Assembly: GCF_036324505.1 (NCBI RefSeq)
Contig: NC_086349.1
Coordinates: 20,106,247-20,170,246, forward strand
Length of the DNA: 64,000 nucleotides
Direction of reading: 5' to 3'
Source: Eleginops maclovinus
Lineage: Eukaryota; Chordata; Actinopteri; Perciformes; Eleginopidae
Shown here: piece after piece, positions 54,657 through 64,000 of the stretch
How positions within the stretch are numbered: the stretch's first letter is position 1
Layout of the letters: the number at the start of each line of letters is the position of its first letter
The notes under the pieces: generated by a model
The model's input: only the letters and a program-made list of their open reading frames with translations
Told to the model about the DNA's origin: nothing
Databases searched by the model: none
Position numbers and translations under genes: made by a program

Positions 54657-57600
54657 CTATCTTGGCTTGGTATTGATTTTTTCACCTTCATTCCTCACTT
54701 CCATTTTGTCATCTCTTACCCCTGGGCTTGCATCTTTAGGTTTGCTTATTTCACAAGCAGGATCTTTTTCCTGATCCTTGCTTGGCCCTTTAACCAACTC
54801 TCTCTCTTGAGTCACTGGTCTACGTACTGGTCTACACTCTCTATCAGTTGGACTACCCATTTGTTTTCGATTGAGGCTAAAAACATCAGGATTAATTATA
54901 CGATTTGGAAAGCGCATGAGACCTGTTGGAGTAGGAAGTAAGGCAACTCTGTGTGACTGGGGCTGATGAGGACCATTGAAATGAGGCGAGATGCCCCTTA
55001 TATCTGATCCTTGCATGTCATTGTTTATGGGGGGTTTAGATCCCCTTGAATCTAAACCTGGGCCCATTATGCCTGGACCTCTCCTATCAGACCCAGGGCC
55101 CTCCGTATCTTTATGCCACCTCCCAGGCCCATGTCTTACATCTGAACTTCCAGGTCCTTGCTCCCTAGTATGGGTCTCACCATGTCCTATTCTTCTCATG
55201 TCTGGACCCCTCATTTCCCTCCTAAAGTCAAGCTGAAATCCTTGTCTACCTGTTCCAGGGTTTTCCATGTCTACCTGCCTTTCAGATCCTAGTCCCCCTC
55301 TCATAATACCACTGAAGTCTTGCTGCCTACAGTCATCCCCCATATCTTGACCCCATCTCATCTCTGATCCTGGTGCTCTCATGCTTGGATCTCTTATCTT
55401 ATGGCCTTGTCCACTATTGTCTGTATCGCTTTGCCTACCAAAAAAGTGCCCAGTCCTTCTTCTGTTGGGCCTAAACCCTCGATCTGGCTCTCTCCTTCCA
55501 CCCCCTCCCCTACCAGGCCCTAGGAATGTCATATCTGGGTCACCCTGGTCACTCCAATCATCTCCTGGACCTCTCAAAGGCCTGAGAAATGGCACATTTT
55601 GTCTTTCTTGTATGGGCCTTGGTTCAATACTTTCAGGACCACTCCATTCCCTTCGAGGACCTTGCCTAGTATGAGCTTGAACATGCTCAACTGGAACTTC
55701 TAGGTTTGGGCCTGGACCCCTGTTGCCATGTCCTTTCCAATCATCTCCGGAACATTCTACTTCATTTACTACAGCCTCCATAGTGGGCCCTCTTCCATCT
55801 GACCATTGATCCCCTGTGTCTGGGCCTCTCATATCAGGTGCAGAGCCCCTGAAACTTCTCATATCTGGCACACATCCTCTTATGTTTCCCCTCATAGGCC
55901 TTGAACCCCTCAAGTTTCGAGAGATAGGTTCTTGGATAAGTTCTGATCCTCCATGGTCAGCCTCTCCCCAGTCGTCTGTTCTTTGTCTCATACCTTCTCT
56001 ATTTGGACTTATGTGCCTGATTCCCGGGCCCCTAAAGTCTTGACCCCCTGATCTTCCACAATCTGGCCCTTGGCCCTCTAAATCTGAACCTCTTCTTTCA
56101 AGTCCAGGCTCTCGGAAGCCTAAGTCTCTTGGTCCTTGTCTGCCAGGCCCTGGGTACTCAGTGTCTGGACCTCTACTTTCACAACCTGTCCCTCTAAAAT
56201 CTGGACCTCTTGGATATGGATTATTAAGCTCTGGAACCTCCATAACATTTATTTCAGGCCTAACTGCTCTTAAGTATGGATGTCTTCTATCACAACCTGG
56301 ACCCACTATGTCTGCCCTAAAGTGTTGGCCACCTGGAATGTCCCTGTTGTTAGAGTTTTCCTCTGTCTCTGGAAGCCTTCTATTTGGACCAAGACTTCTA
56401 AAATGTGGACCTTCTCTCCTCTCAGGCCCTGGTCTCTCTTTGTTTGGACCTGAATGCCCTGGTTTCCTCATGTCTGGACCATCTGGCATTCTCCTGTTGG
56501 AATCTGGACCCTCCATACCAAAGCCTTGTCGTCCCCTGTTGTTTGGACCTCCAGTTCCTCTCATGTCAGGCCCAGAACCTTCCATTGCTTGAGCTCTAGT
56601 TAAAGTTCCTGGTGCACTGAAATCTGTACCTCCAGGTCCTCTAATGTCAGGCCCAGGATGCTCCAAAGAAGAACTTCTGCTTTCAGACCCAAGTCTTCCA
56701 AAATTTGGACCCTCAGGTAATCCTTCCTGTCCTCTACCTCGAGGCCCTGGACCTACTATACATGGACCACTAAAGTCTGGAACTTCTGATTCTCCCGTGT
56801 AAGGCCCACAACCAGTGATACCAGAACCTCTCATATTGGATCCTGGTCGACTGAAATCTGGACCTCCTGGTCCTCTTCTGCCAGGTCCTGGAGCCTCCAT
56901 AGATAAGCTTCTTCTCTCAGGTCCTGATTCTCTAAAACCTGGACCTCTAGCACCTCTCCTGTCAGGCCCAGGTCCATCCATAGATAAGTTTCTACATTCA
57001 GACCATGGTCCCAAGAAATCCTGACCTTGGGATCCCCTCCTGTCATGCCCTGGTCCCTCCATAGATAAGCCTCTGTTTTCAGGACCTGGTCCTTTAAAAT
57101 CTGGACCTCCATGGATTCTCATGTCAGGCGCAGGACCCTCCATAGCTGGACCTCTTCTTTCAGGTTCTGGTTCTCGGAAATCTGGACCACTAGGTCCTCT
57201 TCTGTCAGGCCCAAAACGTTCCATAGCTGGACCTCTTGCGTCAGGTCCTGTTCCTCTGAAATCCGGACCTCCAGGTCCTCTCCTGTCAGGCCCAGGACCT
57301 CCCATTGCTGAACTTCTACTTTCAGGTCCCGGCAGTCCTCTGAAATCTGGACCTCTAGGTCCTTTCCAGTCAGGCCCATGACCTTCAAAAGCTGGACCAC
57401 TCCTCTCAGGCCCTGGTCCCCAGTATTCTGGACATCCAGGCCCTCTCCTGTCAGACCCAGGACCCTCCATGGCTGGACCTCTACCTTCAGGTCCTGGTCC
57501 CCTGTAATCTTGACCTCCGGGACCTCTCCTGTCAGGACCAGGACCCTCCATAGCTGGCCCCCTCCTTTCAGGTCCTGGTCCTCTGAAATCCGATCCTTTT

Positions 57601-60600
57601 GACCCTCTCCTGTCTGGCCAGGGAACCTCCATAGTTGGACATCTTCTTTCAAGTCCTGTTCCTTGGAAATCTGGACCTCCTGGCCCTCTCCTGTCAGGCC
57701 AGGGACCCTCCATAGCTTGACCTCTTATTTCAGGTCCTGGTCCTTTGAAATCTGGACCACCAGGTCCCCTTCTGTCAGGCTCAGGACCCTCCATAGCTCG
57801 ACTCCTTCTTTCATGTCCTGCTTCCCTGAAATCTGGACCTTCTGGCCCTCTCCTCTCAGGCCCAGGACCCTCTATAGCGAGACTTCTACTTTCAGGACCC
57901 TCGATCGACGATTCTCTGCTCTCTGGCACTTCTCCCCTATAAACTGGACCTCTAGGTACTCCCCTTTCAGGCCCAGGACCCTCCATAGCTGGACCTCTCC
58001 TTTCATGTCCTGGTCCCCTGAAATTTGGACCTCCAGGTCCTCTCCTGTCAGGTCCAGGTCCCTCCATAGATAAGCCTCTGCTTGCAGGCCTTGGTCCCCT
58101 AAAATCTGGCCCTCTAGGTACTCTCCTGTCAGGCCTCTGACCCATCATATCCTGATCATTCCTTTCAGATCCTGGTCCTCTAAAATCTGGACCCCAAGGT
58201 CCTCTACTGGAAGGCTGCAGACCCTCCATAGCTAGACCTACCCTTTCAAGTCCTGGTCTCACAAATTCTGGACCCCCTGGTGCAATGAAATTCGGACCCA
58301 CCTGGCTCTCCGGGTTTGGACCTCTACTGTTAGACTGAGGGACTCTCCATTCATCTTGAATAAATGGCCCTTCTCTGGCTGGACCTGATCCTCGCAAATC
58401 TGTCCCTCTGCAATCATCTCTTATCACTGTTCCTTGGTCATCACAATCTATACCTCTGATATTAAGACACAGGCCTATATTTTGCCTTGTTTGACCCCTC
58501 AAATCGGGACCGACAAAGGGACCTGAACCACCCCAACCATGAGTTTTAATGTTAAGCATGCCATCTCGCCTTGTATCTGAGCCACCCATACTACCAATAT
58601 CTTGACCAGGGCCCATGTAACTTCCTCTTTGTGTCGTATTTGGCATTATTAATTCCTGCATAGTTTCTGATTCTTTCATTTCAGGGTCATGCGCACTCTT
58701 TCCAGTCATGCCGGGACTTGTCTTCTTAAAAGGTTCTCTCGGCCCACTGTCTTCTCCAAAGAAGGGTATGTTAGAACCACCACTTTGATGATTAATGTTT
58801 GGCCCTGGTCCTCTCATGGGTACATTTAGCCCTTTTTGTAGTCCCCACCTCTCATCTGTCATTGCTGCCGATGGTTGCTCTGCTCTTAAAAGTCTACCCT
58901 CTGAATCTTTAATTAAATTTGAACCTAAACTCATTTCTGGACAACCACCCACCATGCTCACTCCTGAATCTCTTTCATGTGGCTGAAAAACCCTAATTGG
59001 AGGACCCCGTTCCCTTAAAACTGGACTGCCATCGTGCCTTGATTGCCTTTGAACTCTTTCCGAGCCCCTTAGGCTACCATGAGCTAATAAAGGCTCCCGT
59101 GTGCCCCTTATGTCAGCTTCAGGTCTATATGACGAAGGGTCCTTCATGACTAGATCTCTACTCTTGTTCTGTAGATCTGACCTTTCCCCACATGAATTTA
59201 TAACAGCTGGTACAAGCATTTGTCCCCTCATTCCTGTCTCACTATGCATCACATCAGGGCCTGGACATGCCAAGTCTTGTGTTTGTGATCCAGGACCCCA
59301 AATGGTGGTACTCTTTCCTTGCATGCCTGGACCTCTCATATTGGGGCCTGGGGATCCAGTTCCTGTTACTCTAAAATCAATCTGTGGTTCCATATGTCCA
59401 CGTTTTTTCAAATATGATTTTGAATCCATAATACCTGGACCACTTACACCAGGTCCTGGCTGTTTTGTCACAGGATCTTGTTCAGTTCCTGAGACCTGAA
59501 TATCTGAGCCTATAGCACGATTTGAATGCCCCTCCCCTTGACCCAGTATTTCAGGATGCTTTAAGCCTGGATCTCCCCCTTCTATCTGTTTGTCTGCCTC
59601 TTTTATAACCTTATCTTTGACACCTTGCCCTTCTAGAACTAAGTCACCTCCAACAGTTGGCCACATTATATTGTACATTGTTGCTTGATCACCAATAGGC
59701 AAACAATTACTTTCTACTTCATGATGTAGCATCGAGACACTGGTAAGGGTCTGAGGATCTCTGATCTCCTCAATTTTAGGGGCCTGCGTTTCTGTGCTAA
59801 AAGGTTTGACAAACTGCGGCTCTGGATCAGGGCTTTGAGGAGAATCTCGAATGGGCGGATCAGTTTCACGTAGAGGAACTGGAATTTCAAATTTGCTAAA
59901 CAGAGTTTTCTGTGTAGAGGAACCACTATCTGTGTTGCCACTGACAGAAGTTTTTTGAGGCTCTTGGGATTTTGGATATTCTAAAGTCTTAAGCTTTACA
60001 TTGTGAAGAAGTTCATGTGAAGAGGGAGAAAAGCCTTTATCAACACTCTCAACAAGATTACCTTTAAGCGGATGTCCACCAGGAGGTTCATTTTGAATAG
60101 AAACTGAGTTGGATGATGATTGGTTAATATTTAGAAATTGTTCATCAACAGAGTCTAAAGAGTGTGGAGCATCACACAGAACAGTTAAAGGCTTGGATTT
60201 CTCAAGGACTTGAGGCGAAGGACCTCTGTGCCATTCTGGCAATAAGGACCCAGAATCTGTTTTTCTAGGAGATGACGGGGATCTTCTACGCCCATGAGAA
60301 TGTCGCCGTGGGGTATGCTCTTTACGTGGGCGACCTTGGCGGTCAGACTGGTCTCTGGCTCTATGCCTTGACCTGTCCCTTTCACTTCTTCTGTGTCTAT
60401 CCTTTTCTTTATGTCTCCGGGGATGTGAAGGAGAACGTCGATGTGATCTTTTAGAAGGACTTCTATTACGGCTCCTTTCATGATGACTCCGCCTTTTTGG
60501 TGATAACCTTCTCTTTCTGCTGTGGGATGAATTCAGAGGATTGCCCTTGTGAGAGGCACTATGCCCTGTTCTCAACAAAGATAAATCATGCGTCTTTATA

Positions 60601-63600
60601 CTGCCTCCTTGAAAAACATCGTCTTGAATTTCATCAAAAAGTGATTCGTCTTCAGGATCATAAGCTACATCAGAATCTTCAATTTCACCCGCAGAGGAAT
60701 ATTTGTCACTTTCCTTAACATCAGCCGGTGTTTTATCTTCCTCTGTGACTGTTTCTGCATCATTTTCTACATTAGGTGGGAGAGTTGTGTCTTGTTTAAC
60801 AGTTTGTGTATCTACATTTGAACTGTCCACAGTCTCTGTTATGTTGCTGGTCTTGTCTGTTGATTCTGACAGTTGACTGAGAGACAAAACTTTTTGTGTG
60901 GGAGACATCAGGGAATCAGAAACAGAAAACTGAGCCATAAAAATACCCACAGCCTCTCTCTGTTGACGTAAGGCCTCTTCCTGCTCCTTCAATTGCTGTT
61001 TTTGCTCTTCAATCTGCCTATTGAGCTCCTCAAGCATTCGTTGTTGTTCAGTTAGTGTTGCTGCTGAGACAACCACAGTGCCTGTAGGAATGTTCTGCAT
61101 TACTACAGCTTGGGTAGAGGATTGCACGGTAGTGGAGTTGGGAGTTGGTGTTACAATCTGTGTGGAAATTGGGGTTGGGAATGTTGGAGCATCTGACGTC
61201 TGAGTTTGAGCAGGGGGCTTCGTCACAGCAATTTCACTTTGCATATCTGCAAAGATAGTGTCGTCTTCTGGATCATAGGCCACATCATCGTCTACACAGC
61301 CTGATACTGCAGGATCATCTGCCTTCATTTTTTCAATGTTTTGAGGAGTAACCATTTCATATCCCATGGCTGGATCATACTCCTCTTCTGGGTCATATGG
61401 CCGGTCGAAGTCATTTTCTTCTTCTATTTTTTTGACCTTGGATTTCTGTCCATATTGTTGCACAATTGGATCCACCATTGATCGAGACACCTGAGAAAAC
61501 ACTGGGACCTTTTCCACGCAAACTGTTGCTGTTGTAGAACGTGCGTCAGAAGAGTCAGTTGTCTTATTGCCGAACAAACTCTTCAAGATGGTCTGCAGTG
61601 GTGACTTATTACTGGATGCTGTAGTGGCATTTTTGTCACTCTCAGAGGTGGACTGGTTGGCAGCAACCACAGCTGAGGTAGAGACAGGAGGGTTTGTTCT
61701 TACAGAAGTTAGGGCAACAGATCCAGAAGAGGACGAGCCTGATGGTGACCCAGGACGAAGTGGGGAGCCAGGAGGGGACGTGCTAGAAGGAGTCTCAGGA
61801 TCATAGGGTTGAAATATTTCCAATTTGTCAGAACCATAGAGCATTGGGGGTTTTGGGATCCACGTAGGGTCTTTAGACACATGAACTTTGGGTCTCTTCT
61901 CTTCAATTTCCTGAGGCAAGCTTCCTGGACGTTTTGTCTTCTGGATGACAGCTAGACCCAGAAGAAGATTTGGCCTTTTTTTTTCAAACCCTGTGAAACA
62001 AAAAGTAAAACATAGAATTAGAACAGGTTAATAACTAGCAATGGGCTTCCCATTATTGCTTTTTTTTCTAAATTCTAGATTGACAATTTTTTGCCACAAA
62101 GATAAAACAGTTATTCAGATTTTCTTTAAAAGGTGCTGGGACTAATATTAAAATGATCTGAAACAAAAAACAAAACACAATGTAAAACCAAAACTACTTT
62201 GTCCTAAGAGATGGAACTGAGCAATTTTCTTCTTAATAGGGATAGTTTATGTAAAATGTTGTTTAGTAAATGGAACAGCCCCTACTGTTCCACCTTCGTA
62301 CCCCCCTAAATAATTAAAACAAGAGATTGATTCATGTATGAGGCTATAGCAGCCTGAAAGCTGTTATTTTTCATAATTGGAGGTGTTGACCCAAAATACA
62401 GAAAGTTATTCTCTTTAAGCTTTAGACAATTATCACACCTGGTCCTTCCAGAGGTTGGAGCATGGATGGGATTGATTCCTTTGCACTGAGTGGGACAAGG
62501 TATACATCTTTGATGGAACGGCTGCCATTGGCAACCACACCATAACGACCTCTGCTGCTGAAGTAGGAAAAGAGGGAGACATAGGCCACCTCTTCCTCCT
62601 CTGTTGCAGGGTGAAACCGGATCACACATAACTCCTAATAAACAAAAAATGTAAAAACGTGATCTATAAGTATCAAATGCTATTGTACAAGACACCAAAA
62701 GGAATACAAAATTGCCTGCTTGCCTTTGTAAGAGAGGTCTTTAGTTTTGCAACATAGTCCCACACTGTTTGAGGCAGGATTCGTCCTGCTATTTGTATGG
62801 TATCAGGTAGATCCTAAAGACAAAGGAAAAAAGTGAATATATAACATCTCAACCATTGATAATGTCAGATATTTTTCAATACAATATAATGTATTATCGT
62901 GCACCACTATACCGCTTTGAGATTTTCAACTGTTCCGGAAACCAGATATCCCTTGGTGACAAACTTGGCCACAGAGAGCATGTTTAGGAATCCTTTCCAC
63001 ACTATCTCCTGCTTAGCCAAGAACTGGGAAGTCTCACCATCAGCTGGGGATTCAGAGATCACAGTCCTGGGACACAAAACACAACAGCATAATGGTAATC
63101 ATATTCACGCATTATGCTGATTTGCACTAATGTAAAACACCTGAAAACAAAACAAGAGTTTTTTATATTCTTAAGTTATCTAACTACCTTGAGGATGTGC
63201 CATAAAGTCGGGGATCAGCAGAGGACAAAGGTTTCATTAAGATTGACTTAGGTAATGGTTTTGTTGGTGGTCCCAGGGACGTTGCTGCTGAGGGCGATGC
63301 AGAGATAGTGTCTTCACAAAGAGAATAAGATACTGATTGGTTATTGGTGGTGTTACTTGGACTGGATGTGCCTCTAGACGAAGGAGACCTGTTTGCGGCA
63401 GTGCGGGGGTCACGTCTTGTGATAGTAACTGTGGAGACTGCAGGGATCACAACTGGTGTGTAGGATCTCTTTTGTTTAGTAGTTTTAGGAGTGTCTGGAG
63501 TTGGGGAAGCAGGGGAATACATGACAGGGGAGGCTGGAGAATCCATTATAGGGGATGCTGGGGATTCAACTATAGTCAGGGTTGGAGCGTCAATGATAAG

Positions 63601-64000
63601 ACAGGATGAATGATCCAGAAAGGATGTTGGAGAATCCATGTCAGGTGAGTCAGGTGGGGCCCTCAGAGGAGAGTCATCTCCAGCACACTTTCTCCAAGAG
63701 GGTTCATATTTATGTCTGGTCTCAGAAATCTTGGGTTTTTTCTTTGCAGGTTCCTCTTCTTCCCCAGCTAGCATTTGACCTTTGGGAAGAAACAAGAATA
63801 TATTGAAAACAATTAAAGTAACAATAAGTGGTCATTGGAAATACAAGGTTCATGTACAGCAAAAGCTGAATAACTTTTTAATTCACCTGTGCATATTTTG
63901 CATTTCAGGTCAAAGAGATGAGCTTTGTGCTCTGATGTTGTGTCCTTCAGCATGCAGGAGAGCATATCTGGTACAGCACAACCCTGGTTTGGCTGGCTTG
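54657..64000 (-). CDS. dido1: death-inducer obliterator 1, 3' part (long isoform)
   Basis: Large nuclear protein linked to chromatin reading, RNA polymerase II elongation/splicing and stem-cell maintenance; only the C-terminal part is here (the N-terminal PHD region is beyond the edge). Exons in reading order: 64,000-63,887 (continues outside), 63,779-63,188, 63,066-62,913, 62,813-62,724, 62,634-62,439, 61,990-54,657. These give 2,825 residues to the stop. The first piece (MLKDTTSEHKAHLFDLKCKI) is the segment after the TFIIS-like domain. The SPOC domain lies in exons 63,066-62,439 (WKGFLNMLSVAKF; ELCVIRFHPATEEEEVAY). The final exon, 7.3 kb, encodes a Gln/Glu coiled coil (about 61,060-60,950), four YDPE-type acidic motifs, an Arg/Ser-rich stretch (about 60,540-60,240) and a long Arg/Gly/Pro tail with tandem repeats. 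Human DIDO1 totals about 2,240 residues, so this tail is expanded. The intron after 62,724 starts with GC. Confidence 0.95.
56480..58310 (-). repeat. coding tandem repeat, about 20 copies of 81 bp (27 aa), in dido1
   Basis: The dido1 last exon carries diverged copies of a unit close to DRRGPGGPDFRGPGPERRGP followed by AMEGPGP (27 residues, 81 bp). About 20 copies can be counted by their MEGPGP-like ends. The unit is diverged at both edges and more regular in the middle (about 57,000-58,150). Several copies carry small in-frame length changes, for example the shortened SIEGPESRSLAIEGPGP. This is a protein-level low-complexity array, so long open frames occur in other frames and strands through it; those are artefacts. 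Confidence 0.9.

Noticed and set aside
57119..57652. 177-codon minus-strand frame and several plus-strand frames in the repeat array
   Set aside because: All follow from the 81-bp periodicity of the dido1 coding repeat; the main frame has domain and splice support.
56480..58310. array considered as CRISPR or a true collagen domain
   Set aside because: Repeats are contiguous, diverged and coding, with no spacers. The Gly spacing does not hold a Gly-X-Y register, so the likeness to the nearby collagen gene is only compositional.
62690..62724. extension of the dido1 exon to a later GT donor
   Set aside because: The only nearby GT breaks the reading frame with the next exon, whereas the GC donor keeps the SPOC sequence intact.

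Overview
The window is vertebrate nuclear DNA, almost certainly from a ray-finned (teleost) fish. Genes are split into many short exons by GT-AG introns. The background is AT-rich, with a (GT)n microsatellite of about 129 bp and several fish-type transposable elements: hAT-like and TTAA-flanked MITEs, LINE tails and a possible LTR. Five protein-coding genes can be read. All exon coordinates were derived by hand from splice signals and reading-frame continuity.

Layout. Bases 1-20,300 hold no convincing gene: a possible retroviral-type LTR lies at the left edge, a TTAA-flanked MITE near 8.7-9.1 kb, a LINE tail near 17.6 kb, and the rest is unannotated sequence. Then come kcnk15 (minus strand, two coding exons, 20,300-21,795), ogfr (plus, seven exons, 26,654-30,083), col9a3 (plus, 32 exons, 33,022-47,987), tcfl5 (minus, six coding exons plus a probable non-coding first exon, 49,613-51,813) and the 3' part of dido1 (minus, six exons seen, 54,657 to the right edge, including a final exon of about 7.3 kb).

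From established knowledge, OGFR, COL9A3, TCFL5 and DIDO1 are consecutive in this order on human 20q13.33, and KCNK15 is elsewhere on 20q. The window is therefore an ancient vertebrate synteny block, and this independently supports the gene calls. The products do not form one pathway: a two-pore potassium channel, a nuclear/perinuclear opioid growth factor receptor, a cartilage FACIT collagen chain, a bHLH transcription factor and a chromatin/transcription regulator.

I found no new biological system. The most notable points are an array of about 20 copies of a 27-residue Arg/Gly/Pro unit in the last dido1 exon, a kcnk15 that keeps the pore, gating and C-terminal motifs that human TASK-5 has partly lost, a GC-AG intron inside the dido1 SPOC domain, a hAT-type element with an exact 8-bp target duplication, and a MITE split by a truncated LINE.
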